DNA of 64,000 nt from Candidatus Gemmiger excrementavium (GTDB lineage Bacteria; Bacillota; Clostridia; Oscillospirales; Ruminococcaceae): contig DXBO01000134.1 in the NCBI GenBank assembly GCA_019116485.1, positions 1 through 64,000 on the forward strand, given 5' to 3'. This document shows, piece after piece, positions 1-8,515 of the stretch (positions are counted from its first letter, which is position 1; the number at the start of each line of letters is the position of its first letter). The translations under genes and the position numbers were made by a program. The notes below the pieces were generated by a model that did no database searches, was not told where the DNA came from, and worked only from the letters and a program-made list of their open reading frames with translations.

Positions 1-185
1 CGCACGGTAAGAGGGAAAAAAGACAAAAGTTTACAAAATAAAACAAAAAATTAATAATAAATCTTAAAAAGCCCTTTACAAAGAAAAAAGGTATGATATA
101 ATATAAATATGAACCGGGGAGCGCGGTTCAAAAGATAAGAAAAAATCCTAATCCAATCTGCACAACCAAACAATGGAGGCATACG

Positions 186-560
186 ATGGAACTGAAATAC
201 TATATTTGCGAACACTGCGGCAATATCATCACCAAGGTCCAGGATAAAGGCGTGCCCGTCTTCTGCTGCGGCCAGAAAATGACCGAACTGGTCCCCGGCA
301 CGGTGGAAGCCGCCCATGAAAAGCATATCCCCGTCTACACCGTGGAGAACGGCACCGTCCATGTGGCGGTGGGCAGCGTGGAGCATCCCATGGTGGATGC
401 CCACTATATCCAGTGGATCACGCTGCAGACCAAGCAGGGCAGCCAGATCAAGTATCTGCAGCCCGGCCAGGCCCCCAAGGCTGACTTTGCCCTGACTGAG
501 GGCGATGAGGTGGTGGCGGTGTTCGCCTACTGCAACCTCCACGGCCTGTGGAAAGCCTGA
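186..560 (+). CDS. Desulfoferrodoxin / superoxide reductase
   Basis: N-terminal CxxC...CC desulforedoxin-type iron site (CEHCG...FCCGQKM) and C-terminal SOR features (EAAHEKHIPVY...EHPMVDAHYIQWI...CNLHGLW). Confidence 0.93.
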   Translation: MELKYYICEHCGNIITKVQDKGVPVFCCGQKMTELVPGTVEAAHEKHIPVYTVENGTVHVAVGSVEHPMVDAHYIQWITLQTKQGSQIKYLQPGQAPKADFALTEGDEVVAVFAYCNLHGLWKA

Positions 561-598
561 TCCCTACCAAACGATACGCATAAAGGAGAGTTATACCC

Positions 599-757
599 AT
601 GGAAAAGTTTGCCTGCCCCTGTGGCTATGTTTATGATCCCGCTCTGGGCGATCCCGACAACGGCATCGCCCCCGGCACCCCCTGGGAGGATGTTCCCGCT
701 GATTGGGTCTGCCCCGTCTGCGGCCTGGGCAAGGATGCCTTTACCCCCGAGGGCTGA
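599..757 (+). CDS. Rubredoxin (52 aa)
   Basis: Read directly: [52 protein letters not shown]; two CPxCG-type knuckles; preceded by aaaggagag. Below the size cutoff of the ORF track. Confidence 0.93.
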   Translation: MEKFACPCGYVYDPALGDPDNGIAPGTPWEDVPADWVCPVCGLGKDAFTPEG

Positions 758-771
758 AAAAAGTTACCAAA

Positions 772-819
772 CCGCAGGGCGGATGCACCGTACAGGGCAT
801 CTGCCCTGCGGTTCTTTTT
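772..819 (+). terminator. Intrinsic terminator of the SOR-rubredoxin unit
   Basis: ccgcagggcggatg ... catctgccctgcgg stem (one G-T pair) followed by ttcttttt. Confidence 0.85.
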
Positions 820-939
820 GGGAAAATCCACAAAACGGCCCCCACAATTTTAGGCGAGCTGCCCATTGCGCAAACGTGTCAAGGACCTTTATACTTATAG
901 AAAAGAAAGTTTTTTTCAAAAAGGGGGGGCGGAAAAGGC

Positions 940-1785
940 GTGCTGATGGAGAATTTCTGGCAGATGCTGCGGGAAAAGCGCCCTGAACTCACCCGCTCAG
1001 GGCGGCTGGTGGCGGATTATCTGCTGCAAAATCCCCAGGGGGCCCAGAACCTGTCCATCTCCCAGCTGGCCCAGGTGTGTCAGGTGGCCGAGGCCACCAT
1101 CTTCCGGTTCTGCCGGGCGCTGGGGTTTGAGGGCTACCACGAGATGAAGATCGCCATTGCCCAGGCCAATGCCATGGTCAGCCCGCTGCCCACCCGGCTG
1201 GAACCCGGGGCGGACACAGCCACCCTTTACCGCTATGCGTCGGAGTCTGTGGTGGAGATGCTGTCCGCCATGCGGGGGGCGCTGGAACTGGCGGCGGTGG
1301 ACCAGGCCGCCGCGTTGTTGAAAAACGCCCGGCAGGTGTATTGCCTGGGGCAAGGCAGCGGGCAGATTCTGGCCAAAGATATCTGGTCCCGGTTCGCTTC
1401 GCTGTCCAACAAATTCCGCACAGCGGGGGACACCCACATGCAGGCGGTGGCTGCCAGCCTGATGGGGCCGGAAGACACGGTGCTGTTTGTCTCCTACTCC
1501 GGCCTGGTGCGGGACACACTGGAGACGCTGCGCCTGGCCCGGGGCAGCGGCGCCCGGGTGATTCTGCTGACTTACTGCCCGGATACCCCGGCCAATGCCC
1601 TGGCCGATGTGGTGCTGCGCTGCGGCGGGGGCGAGAACCCGCTGGATATGCTGGGCATGCCGGCCAAGATCGCTGTGCTGTTTGCCGCCAATGTGCTGGT
1701 GCTGCGCTATATGATGGACAACCCCGAACAGGTGGAACGGGCCCGGCACCGCACAGGCCGTGCCCTGGGGGAAAAATCCCTGTGA
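940..1785 (+). CDS. MurR/RpiR family transcriptional regulator (HTH + SIS domain)
   Basis: N-terminal HTH (LSISQLAQVCQVAEATIFRFCRALGFEGYHEMKIAIAQ) and SIS-type sugar-phosphate domain; GTG start after a G-rich RBS. Confidence 0.88.
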   Translation: MLMENFWQMLREKRPELTRSGRLVADYLLQNPQGAQNLSISQLAQVCQVAEATIFRFCRALGFEGYHEMKIAIAQANAMVSPLPTRLEPGADTATLYRYASESVVEMLSAMRGALELAAVDQAAALLKNARQVYCLGQGSGQILAKDIWSRFASLSNKFRTAGDTHMQAVAASLMGPEDTVLFVSYSGLVRDTLETLRLARGSGARVILLTYCPDTPANALADVVLRCGGGENPLDMLGMPAKIAVLFAANVLVLRYMMDNPEQVERARHRTGRALGEKSL

Positions 1786-1800
1786 AAGGATAGAAAGCGA

Positions 1801-1856
1801 TAAGAACCAGTCTGCCGCCAGCCGGAACCTTCCGGCTGGCGGCAGACTGGTTCTTA
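1801..1856. repeat. Perfect 27-bp inverted repeat with 2-nt loop between convergent genes
   Basis: taagaaccagtctgccgccagccggaa-cc-ttccggctggcggcagactggttctta; no T-run; right arm contains the stop codon of the minus-strand glycosyltransferase. Confidence 0.9.
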
Positions 1857-2603
1857 GTGGCGGCAGGTCCACCACAGAAAGCGCAGATTGGTGGAAAGAT
1901 ACCGCCCCAGCAGGCGGCGGGGGTCCTGCAGCAGGCGGTACAGCCATTCCAGGCTGCACCGCTGCATCCACTGGGGTGCCCGGCGGATGTTGCCGGCCTC
2001 GTAGTCAAAGGCGGCGCCCACGCCGATCATCAGTGCCTGCACGGCGCCCTGGTGGTCGGCCATCCAACGCTCCTGTTTGGGGGCGCCCAGTCCCACCCAT
2101 ACCAGGTCCGGTTTGGCGGCGTTGATCCGGGCCACCATGGCGGCGTCCTCCTCGGGGGTCAGGGCGCGGAACGGGGGCGAGACCATCCCCGCGATCACGG
2201 CACCGGGATAGGCGGTTTCGATCTTGCGGCGCAGCAGGTCCAGCGTTTCCGGGGTGGAACCGTAGAAAAAGTGGCGGCAGGGGGTCTTGGCGCTGTCCTG
2301 CAGCAGTTCCCGCATCAGGTCGGGCCCGGTGACCCGGGCGGCGTTGGAAAAGCCCTTGCGGCGGCTGTACTGGGACAGGGGCCCCCCGTCCGGCAGGGCC
2401 AGCACCGCCCCGTTCTGTACGGCCCGGTAGGCCGCGTCGCGGGAGGCGGTGACGGTGGTGTGCACGTTGGCCACGCAGATATAACGCCCGCGCCAGGTCT
2501 GTAAGTTCCGGGCGATCAGGGCCTTGGTCTTTTCCATATCGGTCACGGCGATGTGTACACCCATGATATCACAGGTGGGCAGCGGCTGGTGTTCCTTCTC
2601 CAT
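1854..2603 (-). CDS. WecG/TagA/CpsF family glycosyltransferase
   Basis: MEKEHQPLPTCDIMGVHIAVTDMEKTKAL...VANVHT...LPDGGPLSQYSRRKG...VTGPDLM...GLGAPKQERWM; start at MEKEHQ supported by an upstream GGAGGC. Confidence 0.9.
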   Translation of the reverse strand: MEKEHQPLPTCDIMGVHIAVTDMEKTKALIARNLQTWRGRYICVANVHTTVTASRDAAYRAVQNGAVLALPDGGPLSQYSRRKGFSNAARVTGPDLMRELLQDSAKTPCRHFFYGSTPETLDLLRRKIETAYPGAVIAGMVSPPFRALTPEEDAAMVARINAAKPDLVWVGLGAPKQERWMADHQGAVQALMIGVGAAFDYEAGNIRRAPQWMQRCSLEWLYRLLQDPRRLLGRYLSTNLRFLWWTCRH

Positions 2604-2679
2604 GGGGGCCTCCGTTGTGTTGACAAAATGCTGTGTCCTTATCATACCATCGCGCCGGTCATTTTTCAATGCGCAGGGC

Positions 2680-2713
2680 AAAAACCGCGCCCTTCCGGTG
2701 GGGGAGGGCGCGG
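2680..2713 (-). terminator. Intrinsic terminator downstream of kdpE-like gene
   Basis: ccgcgccct ... agggcgcgg stem; poly-A on + strand equals T-run on - strand. Confidence 0.8.
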
Positions 2714-2717
2714 CGGT

Positions 2718-3410
2718 TCATTCGATCTTCATCATGCGGTAACCCACACCGATGTGGGTCTGGATGTACTGGGGGGAACCGGGGGCGGATTCCAGTTTTT
2801 TGCGCAGGGTGGCCATGAACACCCGCAGGGAGGCCACGTCGTTTTCCCAGCTGGTGCCCCAGACCTTCTGGGTGATGTAGGTGTGGGTCAGCACCTTGCC
2901 GCAGTTGCGGGCCATCAGGCAGAGCAGCTTGTACTCAATGGGGGTCAGGTGCAGCTCCTTGTCCCCCAAAAAAGCGCAGCCTGCCGCAAAATCGATGCGC
3001 AGCTGTCCGTTGATGAACACCGGGCTGCCGCTGCTGGGCAGGGCGGCCAGCCGCCGCAGGGTCACCCGCAGCCGGGCCAGCAGTTCTTCCACCGAGAAGG
3101 GTTTGGTCAGGTAGTCGTCAGCGCCGGAGTCCAGGGCCTCGATCTTGTCGGCATCCTCGCTGCGGGCGCTGAGCACGATGATGGGCATGTCGGACCAGCT
3201 GCGCACCCGGCGGATGATCTCCACCCCGTCCAGGTCGGGCAGCCCCAGGTCCAGCAGCAGAATATCCGGGTTGGCGGTGGCGGCTTCCCGCAGGGCTTCC
3301 TCGCCGTTGCAGGCCAGGGTGAAGCGGTAGTCGTGGGCTTTCAGGGTGGTGGCGATCAGATTGCGGATGGGGGCGTCATCCTCCACCACCAGGATCAGCG
3401 GTTTATTCAT
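2718..3410 (-). CDS. kdpE: OmpR-family response regulator, KdpE-like
   Basis: Receiver domain (VVEDDAPIRN...LLDLGLPDLDG) and winged-helix C-terminus; next to KdpD-like kinase and K+ transport genes. Confidence 0.85.
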   Translation of the reverse strand: MNKPLILVVEDDAPIRNLIATTLKAHDYRFTLACNGEEALREAATANPDILLLDLGLPDLDGVEIIRRVRSWSDMPIIVLSARSEDADKIEALDSGADDYLTKPFSVEELLARLRVTLRRLAALPSSGSPVFINGQLRIDFAAGCAFLGDKELHLTPIEYKLLCLMARNCGKVLTHTYITQKVWGTSWENDVASLRVFMATLRKKLESAPGSPQYIQTHIGVGYRMMKIE

Positions 3411-4506
3411 GCAGCGTTACCTCCCCCAGGGGCACGGTAAAGGTGAACACACAGCCGTGGGGCGTGTTGTCGGTCAGTTCGATGTGTCCGCCGTGGGCCT
3501 CCACGATGGTGCGGCACAGGGCCAGCCCTACCCCCAGGCTGCGGCGGCTGTCCGCCACGGGGTGTTCGCCGGTGTAAAACATTTCAAAGATATGGGGCTT
3601 GCGGTCATCGGAAATACCGGGCCCTTCGTCCGCCACCGACAGGGCGACGAACTGCCCCCGGGGCAGGGCCGATAGCACGATGGCCGCGCCGGGGGGCGTG
3701 TATTTTACCGCATTGTCGATGAGATTGATGAGTACCTGTACGATCAGCCGGGCGTCCATGCGGGCCAGCAGCAGTTCATCGGGCAGTTCCACCCGGATGG
3801 GGTGGGTGTCGGCGGCGCGGCGGGTATGGCGCAGCGCTTCCTCGATCACCTCGCCTACCAATTCGGTGGAAAGGCGCAGGTTCATCCGCCCGTCCTCGAT
3901 GCGGGTGATGGACAGAAGATTTTCCACCAGGTTGATGAGCCAGATGGAATCGTCGTAAATGTCGGAAAAAATCTGCCGCCGGGCTTCGTCGTCCAGCCGC
4001 TGGTCGTTGGCCAGCAGGTTGGCCGCGTTGCCTGAAATGGAGGTCAGCGGGGTACGCAGATCGTGAGAGATGGCCCGCAGCAAATCGGCCCGCAGCTGCT
4101 CGTTTTTGGCCAGCAGGGCGGCGCGCTCCTTCTCCTGGATATTGTGCATGTTCTGGATGGAGAGGGTGACCGTGATGATGGATACGATCAGCATGACGGC
4201 CAGGGTGACCGGGGCGCCTTTATCGTAGGCGTGCAGGGTCAGCCGCGGGTCAGTGAAAAAGAAGTTGTACAGCAGCACGCTGGCCACCGAGCTGAGTACG
4301 CCGCAGAAATAACTGCGGGTGAACAGCGAAGTCAGCAGCGCCCCCAGCACATACACCGAAATGATGTTGGCCTTGGTAAAGGCAAACATCCAGAAAATAT
4401 TGCCGATACCGGTGCCCGCCGTCAGGATCAGCAGGGTCACGCCCAGGTCCTGCCAGCGGGGCACCAGCTGCCCGCGCAGTGCCCGGGGTGTTTCGTTGTG
4501 TGTCAT
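3403..4506 (-). CDS. Short KdpD-like sensor histidine kinase (DUF4118 transmembrane region + HisKA/HATPase; lacks N-terminal KdpD/USP domains)
   Basis: DUF4118-like membrane region (GIGNIFWMFAFTKANIISVYVLGALLTSLFTRSYFCGVLSSVASVLLYNFFFTDPRLT) then HDLRTPLTSISGNA, N and G boxes; only 367 aa. Confidence 0.88.
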   Translation of the reverse strand: MTHNETPRALRGQLVPRWQDLGVTLLILTAGTGIGNIFWMFAFTKANIISVYVLGALLTSLFTRSYFCGVLSSVASVLLYNFFFTDPRLTLHAYDKGAPVTLAVMLIVSIITVTLSIQNMHNIQEKERAALLAKNEQLRADLLRAISHDLRTPLTSISGNAANLLANDQRLDDEARRQIFSDIYDDSIWLINLVENLLSITRIEDGRMNLRLSTELVGEVIEEALRHTRRAADTHPIRVELPDELLLARMDARLIVQVLINLIDNAVKYTPPGAAIVLSALPRGQFVALSVADEGPGISDDRKPHIFEMFYTGEHPVADSRRSLGVGLALCRTIVEAHGGHIELTDNTPHGCVFTFTVPLGEVTLHE

Positions 4507-4564
4507 GCCGTCACCGCCTTTGTACCATCATAGCACAAAGCGGCTGCAAACACCAGGGGGCGGC

Positions 4565-4702
4565 TCAATCCTGGCGCCAGCGTTTGATCCGGGCGGCCCG
4601 TTCCCGGCGGGAACGCCGGAGAAACCGGTCAAACCGGGTGCAGGCCAGCCAGGCGAATGCACCCGCGCCCAGGACGCAAAGAATCAGCAGAAAATCTCTC
4701 AT
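4565..4702 (-). CDS. 45-aa putative single-span membrane protein with basic tail
   Basis: MRDFLLILCVLGAGAFAWLACTRFDRFLRRSRRERAARIKRWRQD; RBS-like ggaaggaagg upstream; lies between ktrA-like and kdpD-like genes on the same strand; absent from ORF track. Confidence 0.65.
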   Translation of the reverse strand: MRDFLLILCVLGAGAFAWLACTRFDRFLRRSRRERAARIKRWRQD

Positions 4703-4723
4703 GGGGGTGCGCCTTCCTTTCCA

Positions 4724-5371
4724 TCAGACATGGAAGCAGCGCTTCAGCGAAGGGTACTCGCCCAGGGCCAGCACGGTGCCCGAAGCGGGCAGCACCGTGT
4801 AGGAGGAAATGTTGGCGTCCATCACGCCGTCATGTTTGAGGGCCAGCAGGTTGATGTTATACTTTTTGCGGATGTCGATGTCGCCCACGCTTTTGCCCGC
4901 CCAGCTGTCCGGGATGGGCACCTCCACAATGGCGTTTTTGGCGTCCAGCTCAATATAGTCCAGCAGATGGTCGGAGCCGTAGCGGTAGGCCGCCCACTTG
5001 GCCAGCTGTTTTTCAGGGTAGAGGATTTCGTCGGCGCCGTTGCGCAGCAAAAACTTGGCCTGCACATCCCGTTCCGCCCGGGACACCACCAGCTGGGCGC
5101 CCAGTTCTTTCAGCAGGGAGGTGGTCTCCAGCGAACTCTGGAAATCCCCGCTGATGGCCACGATGCAGACATCAAAGTTGCGCACGCCCAGCGCCTTGAG
5201 AAATTCCGGGTTGGTGCTGTCCCCGATCTGGGCGTTGGTCACAATGTCCAGAATCTCGTTGACCCGTTCCTCGTTTTCATCCACGGCCATGATCTGATGG
5301 CCCTGTTCATTCAGGTGCATGGCAATGTGCCGCCCAAAACGGCCCAGCCCGATAAGAAGAAAAGATTTCAT
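4724..5371 (-). CDS. TrkA/KtrA family potassium uptake regulatory subunit (RCK_N/RCK_C)
   Basis: MKSFLLIGLGRFGRHIAMHLNEQGHQIMAVDENEERVNE Rossmann motif; TrkA-C region. Confidence 0.93.
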   Translation of the reverse strand: MKSFLLIGLGRFGRHIAMHLNEQGHQIMAVDENEERVNEILDIVTNAQIGDSTNPEFLKALGVRNFDVCIVAISGDFQSSLETTSLLKELGAQLVVSRAERDVQAKFLLRNGADEILYPEKQLAKWAAYRYGSDHLLDYIELDAKNAIVEVPIPDSWAGKSVGDIDIRKKYNINLLALKHDGVMDANISSYTVLPASGTVLALGEYPSLKRCFHV

Positions 5372-5389
5372 GGTATGGTTTCCTTTCCT

Positions 5390-6721
5390 TTACCCCACAG
5401 TGATGCGTTCCTGGGGCAGTTTGCTGTTGGCCTTGGAAAAACCGGACAGCGCCGCGTAGATCAGCGTCAGACCGCCCACCCGGCCAATGAACATCAGTGC
5501 GATGAGAATCCCCTGGGATACCAAGCCCAATCCGGGGGTCAGCCCCAGGGACAGGCCCACGGTGCCTATGGCGGAAGCGGTCTCGAACAGGCAGGCCGAA
5601 AGGGGCAGCCCCTCCATGGCGCTGATGAGGAATCCCCCGGTGAGAAAGAGGGTCAGGTACAAAAACAGGATGGTGGCGGCGTTGCACACCGTCTTGTTGT
5701 CGATGCGGCGCCCGAAAAACCGGGCTTCGGCCCGCCGGCAGAACACGGCAATGGCGTTGGCAAACAACACGGCGGCGGTAGTGGTTTTCATACCGCCGGC
5801 AGTGGACCCCGGCGAACCGCCGATGAGCATGAGCAGAATGGTCAGCCCCTGACCCACGCCGGACAGGGCGTTCAGGTCGGCGGTGTTGAACCCTGCCGTG
5901 CGGGGCGTCACCGACTGGAACAGGGCGGCCAGCACCCGCTCGCCGCCGTGCAGGTCCCCGAACTCTCCAAAATAGAACCACAGTGCCGGCACCGCGATGA
6001 GCAGCGCCGTGGTACTCAGGATCACCTTGCTCTGCATGCGGTAGCGGTGCAGCCGCAGCTTGTTGGCGCGAATGTCGTCCCAGGTCAGGAACCCGATGCC
6101 GCCGATGACGATCAGCGCCATGATAGTCAGGTTGATGACCGGGTCCGCCCGGTAGCCGGTCAGCGAAACATATTTCCCTTCCGGCGAGCCCAGCAGGTCA
6201 AATCCCGCGTTGCAGAAAGCGGATATCGAGTGAAACACCGCCATCCAGATGCCCCGCGGCCCGTAATCCCGGCAAAAGACCGGCAGCATGCACAAGGCGC
6301 CTGCCAATTCCAGCAGAAAGGACGCCCGCAGTACAAAGCCGGTCAGCCGCACGATACCCCCCACCTTGGGGGCGGCGATGGCTTCCTGCATGGTGCCCCG
6401 CTGCATCAGCGAAATCTTGCGCCCTGCCAGCAGGGAAATGCTGGCCGCCACCGTGATGACCCCCAATCCGCCGATCTGGATCAGCGTCAGGATCACGGCC
6501 TGGCCGAACCAGGACCAGTGGGTGGCGGTGTCCTGCACCACCAGGCCGGTAACGCATACCGCCGAAGTGGCGGTGAACAGTGCTTCATGGAAGGGTGTCA
6601 CGGAAAAATCCCGTGCCGCAAAGGGCAGCATCAGCAGCAGGCTGCCCCCCAGTATGACCGCTGCAAACAGCAGAATGATGGTCTGAAAGGTCGTCAGATG
6701 CGGGCGACGAAACCCCTGCAT
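5390..6721 (-). CDS. TrkH/KtrB family potassium transporter
   Basis: Multi-spanning; TSAVCVTGLVVQDT, GSPGSTAGGMKTTT, SAIGTVGLSLGLTP selectivity-filter motifs. Confidence 0.93.
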   Translation of the reverse strand: MQGFRRPHLTTFQTIILLFAAVILGGSLLLMLPFAARDFSVTPFHEALFTATSAVCVTGLVVQDTATHWSWFGQAVILTLIQIGGLGVITVAASISLLAGRKISLMQRGTMQEAIAAPKVGGIVRLTGFVLRASFLLELAGALCMLPVFCRDYGPRGIWMAVFHSISAFCNAGFDLLGSPEGKYVSLTGYRADPVINLTIMALIVIGGIGFLTWDDIRANKLRLHRYRMQSKVILSTTALLIAVPALWFYFGEFGDLHGGERVLAALFQSVTPRTAGFNTADLNALSGVGQGLTILLMLIGGSPGSTAGGMKTTTAAVLFANAIAVFCRRAEARFFGRRIDNKTVCNAATILFLYLTLFLTGGFLISAMEGLPLSACLFETASAIGTVGLSLGLTPGLGLVSQGILIALMFIGRVGGLTLIYAALSGFSKANSKLPQERITVG

Positions 6722-6855
6722 GGTCTGATCTCTCCTTACTATCAGGATGGGGTTGGTATACCCCCGGGAATGCCCGTTTATGTTACCCTTTATTATAACC
6801 CGCTATCCTTTAAAAGGGTGTAAATATCCACCCTGGCCGCATTAAGACTGTATTA

Positions 6856-6885
6856 AGAAAAAAACCGGGCGCCGCAGCGCCCGGT
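6856..6885 (-). terminator. Intrinsic terminator (distal of tandem pair)
   Basis: accgggcgc-cgca-gcgcccggt with poly-A on + strand. Confidence 0.75.
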
Positions 6886-6898
6886 CCCGGACGGAAAA

Positions 6899-6932
6899 CA
6901 AAAAACAGACACCGCCAATTGGGCGGTGTCTG
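6899..6932 (-). terminator. Intrinsic terminator (proximal of tandem pair)
   Basis: cagacaccgcc-aattg-ggcggtgtctg with AAAACAAAAAA on + strand. Confidence 0.8.
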
Positions 6933-6941
6933 GCCGGGGGG

Positions 6942-8324
6942 TCAGCGGTCCACAACAGGGACCGGGTCGTCACAGCGTTTATCCAGGTCGTTCAGGTATT
7001 GTTCGGTCTCCCGCACCACCACGCCGGACAGCAGCAGTACGGCGATCAGGTTGGGTATGGCCATCAGGGCGTTCAGGGTATCGGCCACCGTCCACACCAG
7101 GTTCAGCGCCACCACAGGGGAGATCAGCGCCACCGCCACATACACGATGCGGTAGAAGATCAGGCCTTTTTCACCGGTCAGATACTCCAGGCAGCGCTCG
7201 CCGTAGTAGGACCAGCCCAGCACGGTGGAAAAGGCGAAGGAGATGATGCCCACCACCAGGATCACCGGCCCGATCACCGGAATCTGGTCAAAGGCCAGGG
7301 TGGTCAGGATGCCGCCGTCGGTGATGGCGCCCATGTCGATATCGGGGTTTTTCATGATGCTGGACACCAGCACCAGGCCGGTCATCAGGCAGACCACCAC
7401 GGTGTCCCAGAAAGTGCCGCTGGCGGAAACCAGGGCCTGCCGCACCGGGTTGCGGGTCTGGGCCGCCGCCGCCACAATGGGCGCCGAACCCATGCCGGAC
7501 TCATTGGAAAACAGCCCCCGGGCAATGCCGTACCGCATGGCCAGCATAATGCCGCCGCCGGTCAGGCCGCCTGCCGCGGCCCCCGGCGTAAAAGCCAGCC
7601 GCAGGATGGTGGTCACGGCGGCCCACAGATAGTCATGGTTGTACACCAGAATGGCCAGGCAGCCCAGGATGTAAAAGCCTGCCATAAAGGGGACCAGCTT
7701 TTCGCACACGGTGGAGATGGCCTGGATGCCGCCAAAGATGACCAGCGCCGTCAGGGTGGCCACCACCAGGCCCACCACCCATTCCGGCACGCCCAGGTTG
7801 GCCTTGCACACAGTGGCGATGGCGTTGACCTGGGTGGCGCAGCCGATGCCGAAGGACGCCAGGGAGCCGAACAGGGCAAACAGGACCCCCAGCCATTTCA
7901 GGTGCAGGCCCCGTTCCAGGGCATACATGGCGCCGCCCTGCATGCGGCCATCCTTGGTTTTCACACGGTATTTCACGGCGATGAGGGACTCGGCATATTT
8001 GGTGGCGATGCCGAAGATGCCGGTAAACCAGCACCAGAACACCGCGCCGGGCCCGCCCAGGGCGATGGAGGTGCCCACGCCGATGATGTTGCCGGTGCCG
8101 ATGGTGGAAGCCAGCGCCGTGGTCAGGGTGGCGAACTGAGAAACCTCCCCCTCGGTGTCGGGGTCCGCCGTCACCGACAGGCGGATGGCGGTCAGCAGTT
8201 TGCGCTGGATGCCCTTGGTGCGGACGGTCAGGAACAGATGGGTGCCCAGCAGAAGCAGCATAGTGGGCCAGGCCCACACCCACTGGTTGGTGACGTTGAT
8301 GAAGTTGACGATGGCTTCCGGCAT
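6942..8324 (-). CDS. AGCS-family sodium:alanine/amino acid symporter
   Basis: ALASTIGTGNIIGVGTSIALGGPGAVFWCWFTGIFGIATKYAESLIAVKYR; GLFSNESGMGSAPI. Confidence 0.92.
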   Translation of the reverse strand: MPEAIVNFINVTNQWVWAWPTMLLLLGTHLFLTVRTKGIQRKLLTAIRLSVTADPDTEGEVSQFATLTTALASTIGTGNIIGVGTSIALGGPGAVFWCWFTGIFGIATKYAESLIAVKYRVKTKDGRMQGGAMYALERGLHLKWLGVLFALFGSLASFGIGCATQVNAIATVCKANLGVPEWVVGLVVATLTALVIFGGIQAISTVCEKLVPFMAGFYILGCLAILVYNHDYLWAAVTTILRLAFTPGAAAGGLTGGGIMLAMRYGIARGLFSNESGMGSAPIVAAAAQTRNPVRQALVSASGTFWDTVVVCLMTGLVLVSSIMKNPDIDMGAITDGGILTTLAFDQIPVIGPVILVVGIISFAFSTVLGWSYYGERCLEYLTGEKGLIFYRIVYVAVALISPVVALNLVWTVADTLNALMAIPNLIAVLLLSGVVVRETEQYLNDLDKRCDDPVPVVDR

Positions 8325-8399
8325 GATCGATTCTCCCCTTGTTCACAGGCCGCCCTGCACGCAAAAAAGCGGCCCGACTGGTATCTTTCTTAATACAGT

Positions 8400-8429
8400 A
8401 TGATACACCGCCCTTTCCTATCCCGTCAA
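8400..8429 (-). promoter_or_regulatory. Putative sigma-70-type promoter for the AGCS symporter
   Basis: On - strand: TTGACG-18 nt-TATCAT. Confidence 0.5.
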
Positions 8430-8515
8430 GTGCGGGGAGCTTTGCGCGGCGGGGCGGTTTGTGGTACAATGGCGGCAGAACCGGCCCGGTTTCTCCGGGC
8501 GGAAAGGGGACCGCC

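Noticed and set aside
4319-6823. 834-aa + strand ORF
   Set aside because: Antisense to KtrB, KtrA and the KdpD-like kinase; Q/G/H/P-rich mirror-frame composition; no RBS or domain
6722-6855. Possible c-di-AMP (ydaO-type) riboswitch upstream of ktrB-like gene
   Set aside because: Leader is short and I could not identify the conserved ydaO core motifs; only a plausible TATAAT was seen
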